Below are positions 15,072-22,293 of a DNA stretch of 22,293 bases, piece by piece. Origin of the DNA: DATNNN01 sp035601815. Lineage in GTDB: Bacteria > Pseudomonadota > Alphaproteobacteria > Rhizobiales > Xanthobacteraceae. Each line of letters opens with the position of its first letter. The stretch's first letter is position 1. The stretch is taken from NCBI GenBank assembly GCA_035601815.1, contig DATNNN010000047.1, positions 1 to 22,293 on the forward strand, in the 5' to 3' direction. The notes under the pieces were generated by a model, which was not told the DNA's origin, made no database searches, and was given only the letters and a program-made list of their open reading frames with translations. The translations under genes and the position numbers were made by a program.

Positions 15072-16745
15072 TCACGGGTGCCGGTCGGCACCTTGTGCCT
15101 CCGCCGACTTGTCGGTGACCGGCGGATAGGACCACGTCGTCACATACGAGCGCCCGCGCAGGTCGTAGGCGCGCGCCAGCACCACGCCGTCCCGCTCCAC
15201 CTCGGCGACGATGGGCGCGTCGAGCTCGGCACAGTAGAAGGTGCCCAGCGAAATGGCGAAATCGGCGCCCGGCGCCTCGTTGGCCACGTCGAAGCCCGGC
15301 CCAAGCTCGACCAGAAGGGTCTGCGTCGGGCCACAGACCGCCACCCTCCAGCGTCGGCCGCGGGGCGGCGTCACGTGCCCCTCTTCAAGACGGTCGCGCA
15401 GCGTTTCGGCCGCTTCCTTCAGGCCGAGGCCCCAGTAATCGATCATGTAGCGATCGTCGGCGCCGCGCAGGCCGCCGGCCACGCGGTTGAACTGCGCGTA
15501 TTGATAGGGGTGCATGCGCGCGAGGTCGTAGACCGATAGGCCCACCGAGGCGGCGAGTACGGCTGCCACTGCGGCTGTGGCAAGACGGGATCGGACGGCG
15601 AGGAAGCGGATGATGTAAGCGCCCGCAAGCCCGGCAATGATCGCGAGCGGCGGAATTACGAACAGAAAATGCCGCACGCCGTTGTAAACGACCGGCCGCG
15701 TCGCGACGACGAGGGCGATCGGCAGGACCGCGGTGGTCACCATCAGTGCGAGCCCCGCCCGCCGCCACGGCTCCAGATTGCCGCGCCACACGGCGACCAA
15801 TGCGCCCGCGAGTCCCGCGATCGCCAGCACCACGAAGCCTTCGGGCAATTTGAGGAGCAGAAGCTTCGGCACGTAACTGCGCGGCATCTCCGGAATTAGC
15901 ACCAGCATGCCGTCGAACAGTTCCTGCCACGGCTTCTCCCAGAAGTGCGAGTAGTACTGCAATGCGCGAACCGGATTGAGCGGCGCCAGGACCCCCCAGG
16001 GCCACACCACCGCCATCACGGCGTAGGCGAGCGGCAGCGCCAGCGCGAGGCGTCCCACCAGCGTCGCCATCCGCACCGTCGCGGCACGTGCGCCGAGCCG
16101 CTTGATCTCCGTGAACAGCAGGACAGCGCCGCCGATGACCGCGAACAATAGTGCGATTCCACCAATCACCCGTGTTCCGATGGTGAGCCCGAGCGCGAGT
16201 CCGAACAGCACGATCGTGCTGGCGCGCGGTCGCGGATGCTCCTCGAAGGCGCGCATGCAGGCGTAAAGGAGGAACGCCATCGCCACCGCGAACGGAATGT
16301 CCTTTGGATTGATGAACATGTGGCCGTAGTACAGCGACGTGCTTGCCAAGAGCGCGAGCGCGATCAGGCCGGCCACCGCACCGGCGAGCCGGCGCGCCGT
16401 GCGCCACACGATGAAGAGACCGGTGATGCCTACGAGCGCGCCGAGCAGCCGGCGGATCTCGAAAACATCCATGGGCACGAGCTTGCTGAGCGCCGCCGCG
16501 GCGAGGTCGAAACCGCCGCCGTAGTAGAACAAATTGTAGTGCGAGAATGCGCGGAGGTCCGTGAACCCGGACGCGTAGTAGGAAAGCAGAAGCTCGCCGT
16601 ACTTCCAGTGGGCATAATCGTCCCAACCCAGCCCATAGTCGTCATAGGTCAGGAACGAGATCACCAGCACTCCGACGATCAGCGCCGCCGCGGCGGCGTC
16701 GGCCGGCGCGGCTAGGATGCGCGCGAAGAACTGCGGGATGCGCAT
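15072..16745 (-). CDS. GT-C type membrane glycosyltransferase (PMT/ArnT-like)
   Basis: A 557-residue polytopic membrane protein with about 10-12 hydrophobic segments. The N-terminal helix (about residues 18-33) is followed by DDYGLGWDDYAHWKYGE, the acidic first-loop motif of GT-C transferases such as PMT and ArnT, which use polyprenyl-phosphate sugars. The second loop has GHMFINPKDIPFA, also typical. A soluble C-terminal portion of about 130 residues follows, including YMIDYWGLGLKEAAETLR. The protein probably transfers a sugar from a lipid carrier to a periplasmic acceptor, but neither donor nor acceptor can be told here. Start ATG 16745 is at the first possible position ahead of the first helix. 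There are no other cell-envelope glycosylation genes nearby. The dehalogenase starts 22 bases downstream. Confidence 0.84.
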   Translation of the reverse strand: MRIPQFFARILAAPADAAAAALIVGVLVISFLTYDDYGLGWDDYAHWKYGELLLSYYASGFTDLRAFSHYNLFYYGGGFDLAAAALSKLVPMDVFEIRRLLGALVGITGLFIVWRTARRLAGAVAGLIALALLASTSLYYGHMFINPKDIPFAVAMAFLLYACMRAFEEHPRPRASTIVLFGLALGLTIGTRVIGGIALLFAVIGGAVLLFTEIKRLGARAATVRMATLVGRLALALPLAYAVMAVVWPWGVLAPLNPVRALQYYSHFWEKPWQELFDGMLVLIPEMPRSYVPKLLLLKLPEGFVVLAIAGLAGALVAVWRGNLEPWRRAGLALMVTTAVLPIALVVATRPVVYNGVRHFLFVIPPLAIIAGLAGAYIIRFLAVRSRLATAAVAAVLAASVGLSVYDLARMHPYQYAQFNRVAGGLRGADDRYMIDYWGLGLKEAAETLRDRLEEGHVTPPRGRRWRVAVCGPTQTLLVELGPGFDVANEAPGADFAISLGTFYCAELDAPIVAEVERDGVVLARAYDLRGRSYVTTWSYPPVTDKSAEAQGADRHP

Positions 16746-16934
16746 GGGAATCGGGCGATCAATCGTTGGTCAGAATGCAGGCTCGTTGGCGTCGCCCGCG
16801 CCACCACCTAGACGGCGATTGAGGCCGGATTTCAGCAAGTAGCCGGGGCACGCACAAGCATGCACCTGTGCAGCGCAACATGCACTGCACGCGATGCAAA
16901 CCTACGGTGATTGGTCTAACGAAAGGCGTAGCGC
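16746..16934. other. 189-base gap with TGCA-rich inverted repeat
   Basis: This gap lies between the sodB stop and the start of the membrane glycosyltransferase gene on the same strand. It contains a cluster of TGCA/ATGCA words from about 16858 to 16898. One inverted repeat there is GTGCAG (16868-16873) with CTGCAC (16885-16890). No T-run follows, so a sod terminator is only possible, not shown. The remainder should hold the promoter of the glycosyltransferase gene, but no confident -35/-10 pair was found. Confidence 0.3.
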
Positions 16935-17531
16935 TTAGCCTGCCTTGGCGGCGAGTTCGGCCACGTACTCCCAGTTCACCAGGTTGTCGACGAAGGCCTT
17001 GAGATAGTCCGGCCGGCGGTTGCGGTAGTCGATGTAGTAGGAGTGCTCCCACACGTCGCAGCCGAGAATCGGCGTGGCGCCGTGCACCAACGGATTCTCG
17101 CCGTTGGGGGTCTTCATGATGGCGATCTTGCCACCCTTGACCGCAAGCCAGCACCAGCCCGAGCCGAACTGGGTGACGCCCGCCTGGGCGAACTCTTCCT
17201 TCATCTTCTCGACCGAGCCGAGGTCGGAGACGATGCGCTTTTCCAGCGCCCCGGGAATGTTGCCGCCGCCTTTGGGCTTCATCCATTTCCAGAAGTGGGT
17301 GTGATTGTAGTGCTGGCCGGCGTTGTTAAAGACCGCCGGGTTCTTTCCGAAGGAGGCTTTGACCACCTCTTCGACGGGCTTTCCTTCCCACTCGGTGCCG
17401 GCAAGCGCCTTGTTGCCGTTGTCGACGTAAGCCTTGTGGTGCTTGTCGTGGTGGTACTCGAGTGTCTCGCGCGACATGTAGGGGGCAAGCGCGTCGTGTG
17501 GATAAGGCAGGTCCGGCAGCGTGAAGGCCAT
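16935..17531 (-). CDS. sodB: Superoxide dismutase, Fe type (Fe/Mn family)
   Basis: A 198-residue superoxide dismutase. Metal ligands are His27 (EYHHDKHHKAYV), His77 (QHYNHTHFW), Asp159 and His163 (CDVWEHSYYIDY). Gln73 in FNNAGQHYNH is in the N-terminal half, the position characteristic of iron enzymes, and the region around IMKTPNGENPL lacks the Gln of manganese enzymes. I therefore call it Fe-type or possibly cambialistic. ATG 17531 is preceded by GGGAGAAG four bases upstream, which fixes the start. The longer frame to 17582 is not used. There is no signal peptide, so it is cytoplasmic. It is divergent from the proline-rich membrane protein, sharing about 140 bases of upstream region in which I cannot place a confident promoter. 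Confidence 0.96.
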   Translation of the reverse strand: MAFTLPDLPYPHDALAPYMSRETLEYHHDKHHKAYVDNGNKALAGTEWEGKPVEEVVKASFGKNPAVFNNAGQHYNHTHFWKWMKPKGGGNIPGALEKRIVSDLGSVEKMKEEFAQAGVTQFGSGWCWLAVKGGKIAIMKTPNGENPLVHGATPILGCDVWEHSYYIDYRNRRPDYLKAFVDNLVNWEYVAELAAKAG

Positions 17532-17672
17532 GGTTCTTCTCCCGTTCACCGAATAGATACGCCGACCGGCTCTATGCAGCAATGTGCCGCCGATTCGCCC
17601 ATATCTTGCCGGAGGTTGACGACAAGAAAAGCGGTAATCCCTTGCGGGGGGCGCAGTGGAGAACCTGATCGA

Positions 17673-18554
17673 ATGCCTGTGTTTATAGTGCTTCTCGGAA
17701 TACTCACCGCGCTCGCGGGCTTCGCGGCGCTGGCTTTCGGTATCCAGAATTGGGCCTTCGGTATCGGCAATACGCTGATTGCCAGCGGCAGCATCGCCGC
17801 CGTGGGCGGCCTCCTCCTCGTCGGATTGGGGCTCGTGCTTCGTTCGCTGCGGGTGCTGGCCGAGCGCATCGACAACCTAACGCCTGCCATCTCCGGCGAG
17901 TTCCAGGTGCCGCTGCTGCCGCAGGAACTGCCGCTCCAGGCTGAAATGCCCGTCCCGCTGCCGCCCATGCGCGAGCCGATCGTGGACGACGAAGACGAAG
18001 AGCCCGTGCGCGAAGTCGCCTATCGGCGCGATGAACAGTTCAAGCGCGTCCGCGAGGCCGCCTCGCGGATCACCGAGGAGCCGAAGCCACAGCGTATCGA
18101 GCGCCCCGCGCCGGCGACGACTGCCGACGAACCGCTCGAGCAGGACGCGCCCGCGCCGAGCCGCGAGCAACGCCGCGCCTGGCCGCCGCGCACGGCGATG
18201 CGTCTTGAAGAGGCCGCCGAGAAAAAGAAGAGCTGGCCATTCGATCGGCCACCCGCCGCGCCGCAGCAGCGGGCTTATACGCCCGCACCTGCTCCGGCCC
18301 CCGAACCTGAACCCGAGCCCAAGCCCGAACACGAACCTGAACCCGCACCCGCCACCGCTGCTGCGACCGTCGCGGTCATGCGCTCGGGAATTATCAGCGG
18401 TATGGCGTACACGCTCTATGCCGACGGCTCGATCGAAGCCGAGCTTCCGCTCGGCACCGTGCGCTTCGGTTCGGTGGAGGAGCTGCGCGCTCACGTGGCG
18501 CGGACCGGCGCCGATGCCGACACCGAGTTCAGCGGACGGGCGCCGGCTTCCTGA
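17673..18554 (+). CDS. Membrane-anchored protein with Pro/Glu-rich linker, unknown function
   Basis: A 293-residue protein of unknown function. Residues 1-22 and about 33-57 are hydrophobic helices, followed by a short amphipathic RSLRVLAERIDNLT stretch. A long charged and proline-rich linker comes next, ending in alternating Glu-Pro/Lys-Pro around residues 210-236 (PEPEPEPKPEHEPEP). A compact C-terminal segment, about 245-285, reads IISGMAYTLYADGSIEAELP then GTVRFGSVEELRAHV. Such short DGSIEA segments occur at the ends of hypothetical rhizobial membrane proteins, but I know no function. I chose ATG 17673, with GGAG about 11 bases upstream, because the hydrophobic N-terminus begins there. The open frame back to 17043 runs antisense to sodB. 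It ends 6 bases before the convergent EamA transporter. Confidence 0.78.
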   Translation: MPVFIVLLGILTALAGFAALAFGIQNWAFGIGNTLIASGSIAAVGGLLLVGLGLVLRSLRVLAERIDNLTPAISGEFQVPLLPQELPLQAEMPVPLPPMREPIVDDEDEEPVREVAYRRDEQFKRVREAASRITEEPKPQRIERPAPATTADEPLEQDAPAPSREQRRAWPPRTAMRLEEAAEKKKSWPFDRPPAAPQQRAYTPAPAPAPEPEPEPKPEHEPEPAPATAAATVAVMRSGIISGMAYTLYADGSIEAELPLGTVRFGSVEELRAHVARTGADADTEFSGRAPAS

Positions 18555-18560
18555 CGGACG

Positions 18561-19454
18561 TCAAGCCGGCTCCGGCCGGTTGACCAGCCAGATTCCGAAC
18601 GCGACCAGCGCGAGCGCCGCGATGAGCAGCGCGCTCACGCGCTCGCCCAGGAGCAATGCGCCGAAGCTCACGGAAAACACCGGCGTCAGGAAGGTGAACG
18701 CCGACAGGCGCGTCGCCGGATAGATGCGCACCAGCACGAACCATCCGAGGTAGGACGCAAACGCAACGATCACGATCTGGAAAGCAAGTGAGCCCAGCAC
18801 GATCGGTGTCGGAGAGAAAAAACCGAGCTCGCCGAACAAGGGCGCGAGTACGGTGAGGGCCACACCTGACACCGCAAGTTGATAGGCCAGCGTCTTTTCC
18901 GGAGCGATGCGCGCGAGCTTGGTCGCCTTGATGACGATCGTGGTGCCGGCCCACAGCATTGCCGCGACCAGCATCATGGCGTCGCCGATGAGGGCGCGCG
19001 TCGTCGGCAGCGACAGACCGTCGGACACGGCGAGGACCACGCCCGCGAAGGCGCAGATCAATCCGACCAGCTGCATGCGCCGGATGCACTCGCCCGGCAC
19101 GAAAAGGTGGGCACCCAGCGCCACGAAGAAGGGCGCCGTGTAGAGGAACACGGTGCTGCGGGCGACCTCGGTGAAGACCAGGCTCCAGTAGATCAATGCA
19201 AACTCCGCGGCGAACATCGCGCCGGCGATGAGCCCGGCAACGAGGGTGCCGTCCCGCTGGAACAGTGGGATGCCCCGCAGCCGTGACCAGCCGAGCAGCA
19301 GGACGATCGCTCCCAGCGAGCGCAGCCCGCACTGAAATGCGGGAGAGATGCCCGTGTTCGCGACCTTGATGGTGACCTGCTGAAACGCCCACAGCGCGCA
19401 CAGCGCCGTGATGGTCGCCATGGCAACGGGGTCGAGCCGATCTCGCTCCGTCAT
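18561..19454 (-). CDS. EamA-family (DMT) transporter
   Basis: A 297-residue inner-membrane protein of the drug/metabolite transporter superfamily with two EamA repeats and about ten helices. Typical elements are CALWAFQQVTIKVA in helix 1, the FALIYWSLVFTEVARSTVF segment near the end of repeat one, AMLWAGTTIVIKATK opening repeat two, and FLTPVFSVSFGALLLGERV near the end. Family members export amino acids, metabolites or drugs; the substrate cannot be predicted. I chose ATG 19454, four bases after the stop of the oligopeptidase gene; a GTG at 19469 would overlap it. The msrB, oligopeptidase B and transporter genes are nearly contiguous on the minus strand and probably one operon. Confidence 0.9.
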   Translation of the reverse strand: MTERDRLDPVAMATITALCALWAFQQVTIKVANTGISPAFQCGLRSLGAIVLLLGWSRLRGIPLFQRDGTLVAGLIAGAMFAAEFALIYWSLVFTEVARSTVFLYTAPFFVALGAHLFVPGECIRRMQLVGLICAFAGVVLAVSDGLSLPTTRALIGDAMMLVAAMLWAGTTIVIKATKLARIAPEKTLAYQLAVSGVALTVLAPLFGELGFFSPTPIVLGSLAFQIVIVAFASYLGWFVLVRIYPATRLSAFTFLTPVFSVSFGALLLGERVSALLIAALALVAFGIWLVNRPEPA

Positions 19455-19458
19455 TCGT

Positions 19459-21573
19459 TCACGCGGCACCCACGGTGGCGAGCGCGAACACCTGCGTGAG
19501 CGCGACCTCCTCGAGCCGATCGAAGCGGCCGGCGGCCCCGCCGTGGCCCGCGTCCATATTGGTCTTCAGCCAAATCGGCTTGGCCCCGGTCTCGTGCGCG
19601 CGCAGCCGCGCCACCCATTTCGCCGGCTCCCAATAGGTGACGCGCGGATCGGACAGGCCGGCGAGCACGAGCAGCGCCGGATAGGCCTGTCTGCGTATGT
19701 TGTCATAGGGCGAGTAGCCGCGGATGCGGCGGAATGCCTCCGCGTCGGTGATCGGATTTCCCCATTCGGGCCATTCCGGTGGCGTCAGCGGCAGGGTGTC
19801 GTCGAGCATGGTGTTGAGCGCGTCAACGAACGGCACCTCCGCGATCACACCGGCAAAAAGATCGGGCCGCTGATTGTTGACGACGCCCATGAGGAGCCCG
19901 CCCGCCGAGCCGCCGTGCGCGATGATGCGGCCGGCTGACGTGAAGCGTTCGCGAATGAGATGCTCGCCGGCGGCGATGAAGTCGGAGAAGGTATTCTCCT
20001 TGTGGACAAGCTTGCCCTCCCGATACCAGCGCCAACCCCTCTCGGTGCCGCCGCGCACGTGGGCGATCGCCACGACGAAGCCGCGGTCGACGAGCGAGAA
20101 GCGGTTGGAGTTGAATGACGCCGGAATGGCGAAGCCGTAGGCCCCATAGCCATAGAGCAGGAGCGGCGCCTTGCCGTCGATGGCCACCTCCTTGCGATGC
20201 AGGAGCGAGATCGGAATGGTCTCGCCGTCCTTCGCCGGCGCCAAGATGCGCCGCGTGACGTATTTCGCTGGGTCGTGGCCGGAGGGAATTTCCTGGCGCT
20301 TGCGCAACACGCGCGCGCGCGTCCCCATGTCGTAGTCCCACACCTCGCTCGGTGTGGTCATCGACGAATAGGAGAAGCGCAGCGTGTCGGTGGCGAACTC
20401 AAAGCCGGGATCGAAGCCGAGCGAATAGGCCTCCTCGGCGAACGCGATGGTGTGGTCGGTGCCGTCGGCAAGACGCCGCACGATGATGCGCGGCAGGCTA
20501 TCGGCGCGCTCGAGGCGCACCAGCCAATCGCGGAAGACGGCGACGTCGAGGATAAGGGTACCGGGCCGGTGCGGGATCAGCTCGCGCCAGTTTTCGCGCC
20601 CAGGCGCGGCTTCGGGCGTCAGCATGACCTTGAAGTCCTCCGCGCCGTCGGCGTTGGTCTCGATGACGAGCGTGGGTTTGCCCTCGAGCGAAGGATGATG
20701 CTCCACGCCGTAGCGCTCGCCCACCTTGCGCGGCGCGACCAATCGCGGTTCGGCATCCGGCTTGGCGAGATCGACGAGCCGAACCTCCGACGTTTCGTTG
20801 TCGCCGACGGCGATCGCGGCGAAGCGGCGGGCATGCAGATCATGGACGCTGACGAAAAAGCCCTTGTCCTTCTCCTCGTAGATCAGGCGGTCGTCGGCAA
20901 CCGGGGTGTCGAGCCGGTGCAAATAGACGCGCGACGGCCGGTGCTCGTCGTCGAGGCGGACGTAATAGAAGGCGCTGCCGTCGGCGGTCCACACCACCGA
21001 GCCAGCCGCATTGGGAACAACATCCCCGAGTTCTTTGCCGGCCGCCACGTCGCGCACGCGGATGGTATAGAACTCGCCCCCCGCGTCGTCCGCCGACCAG
21101 GCAAGCAGGCGGTGGTCGCGGGTATGGCGTACCTCGCCGAGCTGAAAATAGGCGTGGCCTTTGGCGAGCGCGTCGCCGTCGATCAACAGCTCATCCTGCC
21201 CGCCGCGCGCCGGCGCGCGGCAGAACAGCGGATGCTGCCCACCATCACGGAAGCGCACGAAGTAGGTGAAGTCACCGTCCTTCGCCGGCACGGTGGAGTC
21301 GTCCTCTTTGATCCGCGCACGCATCTCGGCGACGAGGCCACGCTTCAGGCTCTCGTACGGCGCAAATCCGGCTTCGGCGTATTTGTTCTCGGCTTCGAGA
21401 TACGTGCGGATCGCCGGGTCGAGCTTGGCGGGATCCCGCATCACCTCGCGCCAGTTGGGGTCGCGCAGCCAGGCATATTCGTCGATCAGACGCTCGCCAT
21501 GAACGATTCGCTCTGTCGGCCGGCGTTCGGCAATAGGCGGCGCGGGCTTAGCGCCCGCCTTGTCAGCTCCCAC
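19459..21573 (-). CDS. ptrB: Oligopeptidase B (S9 prolyl oligopeptidase family)
   Basis: A 704-residue S9A serine peptidase that cleaves short peptides after basic residues. The C-terminal alpha/beta hydrolase domain has Ser556 (HGGSAGGLLMG), Asp642 (LSDPRVTYWEPAKW) and His677 (DAGHGGAAGRF). The N-terminal part is the beta-propeller gate, preceded by the family lead-in (RPTERIVHGERLIDEYAWLR). APAKDGETIPISLLHRK and YGYGAYGFAIPASFNSNR are standard family segments before the active Ser. Length fits the family (about 690-710). No signal peptide is seen. GTG 21573 has GAGGG upstream and overlaps the end of msrB by 11 bases, so it is translationally coupled. Prolyl endopeptidase is the alternative, but the RGGTERGWRWYREGK segment favours oligopeptidase B. 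Confidence 0.94.
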   Translation of the reverse strand: MGADKAGAKPAPPIAERRPTERIVHGERLIDEYAWLRDPNWREVMRDPAKLDPAIRTYLEAENKYAEAGFAPYESLKRGLVAEMRARIKEDDSTVPAKDGDFTYFVRFRDGGQHPLFCRAPARGGQDELLIDGDALAKGHAYFQLGEVRHTRDHRLLAWSADDAGGEFYTIRVRDVAAGKELGDVVPNAAGSVVWTADGSAFYYVRLDDEHRPSRVYLHRLDTPVADDRLIYEEKDKGFFVSVHDLHARRFAAIAVGDNETSEVRLVDLAKPDAEPRLVAPRKVGERYGVEHHPSLEGKPTLVIETNADGAEDFKVMLTPEAAPGRENWRELIPHRPGTLILDVAVFRDWLVRLERADSLPRIIVRRLADGTDHTIAFAEEAYSLGFDPGFEFATDTLRFSYSSMTTPSEVWDYDMGTRARVLRKRQEIPSGHDPAKYVTRRILAPAKDGETIPISLLHRKEVAIDGKAPLLLYGYGAYGFAIPASFNSNRFSLVDRGFVVAIAHVRGGTERGWRWYREGKLVHKENTFSDFIAAGEHLIRERFTSAGRIIAHGGSAGGLLMGVVNNQRPDLFAGVIAEVPFVDALNTMLDDTLPLTPPEWPEWGNPITDAEAFRRIRGYSPYDNIRRQAYPALLVLAGLSDPRVTYWEPAKWVARLRAHETGAKPIWLKTNMDAGHGGAAGRFDRLEEVALTQVFALATVGAA

Positions 21574-21985
21574 CTTTGCCCTCGTCGGGCATGAGCTTGA
21601 GCGCGCAGCCGTTCATGCAGTAGCGCAATCCCGTGGGGTTCGGTCCGTCGTCGAACACATGGCCTAGATGGGCCTCGCAGGCGGCGCAGCGCACTTCCGT
21701 GCGGCGCATGAACAGCGAGCGGTCCTCATGCTCGGCCACCGCGCCCTTGTCGGCGGGGGCGTAGAAGCTCGGCCAGCCCGAGCCGGAATCGAATTTGGTG
21801 TCGGAGGTGAACAGCGGATTGCCGCAGCTCACGCACACGTACATGCCTTTGCGCTTCTCATCGAGATAGGGCCCGGTCCCCGGCCGCTCGGTGCCGTGCT
21901 CGCGGGTCACATGATATTGCTCGGGAGAGAGCTCTTTGCGCCATTCGGCGTCGGATTTCACGACCTTGGGACGGGATTCGGACAT
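21563..21985 (-). CDS. msrB: Peptide-methionine (R)-S-oxide reductase
   Basis: A 140-residue MsrB that reduces the R form of methionine sulfoxide in proteins. Catalytic Cys123 lies in RYCMNGCAL. The structural zinc is held by Cys51/Cys54 (CVSCG) and Cys100/Cys103 (CAAC). SGSGWPSFYAP and HLGHVFDDGPNPTGLRYC are family segments. The usual resolving Cys (SGCGWPSF in E. coli MsrB) is Ser69 here, and an extra Cys127 sits four residues after the catalytic one. Recycling may therefore use Cys127 or occur directly with thioredoxin. ATG 21985 has GGAGG six bases upstream. No signal peptide is seen, so it is cytoplasmic. It is the first gene of the msrB-ptrB-EamA series. Confidence 0.96.
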   Translation of the reverse strand: MSESRPKVVKSDAEWRKELSPEQYHVTREHGTERPGTGPYLDEKRKGMYVCVSCGNPLFTSDTKFDSGSGWPSFYAPADKGAVAEHEDRSLFMRRTEVRCAACEAHLGHVFDDGPNPTGLRYCMNGCALKLMPDEGKGGS

Positions 21986-22109
21986 GGGTCGCCTCCGGGC
22001 TAGGACTGAGAAGTAGCCATGCGGGTCACCCGGTGCAAGCCGCCCGCACCCGCGCCTGGCAGGCGCCGGGCGCCCGCCCGACCATCGACGGCGATAAAGA
22101 CGACGCGGC

Positions 22110-22293
22110 CTAAGCTGCCTTGGCGAGAACCGTGCGCGCGTCGGCGCGGATGCGCTCGACCATAGAGCGAAAGCCGTTCGAGCGTTGCGGCGTCAGGTGC
22201 TCGCGCAGGCCGAGCCGCTCGAACACGGCGATCGCGTCGGTGTCGAGGATCTTGCTCGCCGGCTGACCCGAATAGAGCGCGAACAGGATCGCG
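22110..22293 (-). CDS. sufE: SufE-family cysteine desulfuration protein, C-terminal part (partial)
   Basis: The last 60 codons of a gene that begins beyond the right edge; the stop is TAG at 22110-22112. The translation contains ILFALYSGQPASKILDTDA and VFERLGLREHLTPQRSNGF, followed by MVERIRADAR. This is the typical end of SufE proteins, which accept sulfur from the cysteine desulfurase SufS and pass it to the Fe-S scaffold. The active Cys is in the N-terminal half, outside the window. msrB starts 124 bases downstream on the same strand, with an intervening 15-base inverted repeat at 22052-22066. Recognition rests on the LSPQRSNG-like motif, which is highly characteristic. Confidence 0.88.
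   Translation of the reverse strand, partial: AILFALYSGQPASKILDTDAIAVFERLGLREHLTPQRSNGFRSMVERIRADARTVLAKAA

Noticed and set aside
17043..17672. Longer N-terminus for the proline-rich membrane protein
   Set aside because: This part is antisense to sodB, and the natural hydrophobic N-terminus begins at ATG 17673.
20197..21594. A 465-codon plus-strand open frame antisense to oligopeptidase B
   Set aside because: A compositional shadow; the minus-strand frame has a complete catalytic triad and family motifs.
22052..22066. Inverted repeat GCGCCTG-G-CAGGCGC between sufE and msrB as a terminator
   Set aside because: The loop would be a single base and no T-run follows. Left as a note only.

Overview
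This is a high-GC chromosomal stretch from an alphaproteobacterium, most likely of the Hyphomicrobiales (Rhizobiales). The evidence is the G/C-rich third codon positions, a Tat-exported beta-helix repeat protein and a DUF4332 helix-hairpin-helix protein of the kind common in that order, a two-subunit methylmalonyl-CoA mutase, and a TRAP transporter tail. Twenty-two genes are supported. Twenty are complete, and one is cut at each edge. I saw no rRNA, tRNA, CRISPR array, insertion sequence, phage gene or toxin-antitoxin pair. No database search was run; family names rest on motifs read by eye.

Layout: (1) 1-1776, plus strand: the end of a TRAP large permease, a 66-residue membrane peptide and an amidase, packed with gaps of 10 and 1 bases. 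(2) 1757-12056, minus strand, read from high to low coordinates: a DUF4332 protein; folP-folB-folK with overlapping ends; mutA-mutB, starting 23 bases after folK; a very AT-rich spacer; a beta-carbonic anhydrase; meaB; a Tat-signal beta-helix protein; and a Tat-signal dienelactone hydrolase. (3) 12057-12537: the only long gap, with several inverted repeats and no convincing gene. (4) 12538-14386, plus strand: a degenerate receiver-like protein and an M20 metallopeptidase. (5) 14387-16745, minus strand: a GT-C type membrane glycosyltransferase followed by a 2-haloacid dehalogenase. (6) 16935-18554: divergent sodB and a proline-rich membrane protein. (7) 18561-21985, minus strand: msrB, oligopeptidase B and an EamA transporter in a tight series. 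(8) 22110 to the edge, minus strand: the C-terminal part of sufE.

Functionally, mutA, mutB and meaB form a propionyl-CoA/methylmalonyl-CoA module: a B12-dependent mutase and its GTPase chaperone. The carbonic anhydrase lies between mutB and meaB and could supply bicarbonate for propionyl-CoA carboxylation, but its lower GC and AT-rich upstream region also suggest an insertion. folP, folB and folK carry out three steps of dihydrofolate synthesis and may share a transcript with the mutase. sodB, msrB and sufE deal with oxidative damage and Fe-S assembly.

Most of the window is ordinary housekeeping and catabolic sequence. I did not find a clearly new multi-gene system. The points most worth checking are the DUF4332 gene that appears to start with CTG, the MeaB that lacks its usual C-terminal arm, the low-GC carbonic anhydrase island, the structured gap at 12.06-12.54 kb, and the fol-mut gene arrangement.
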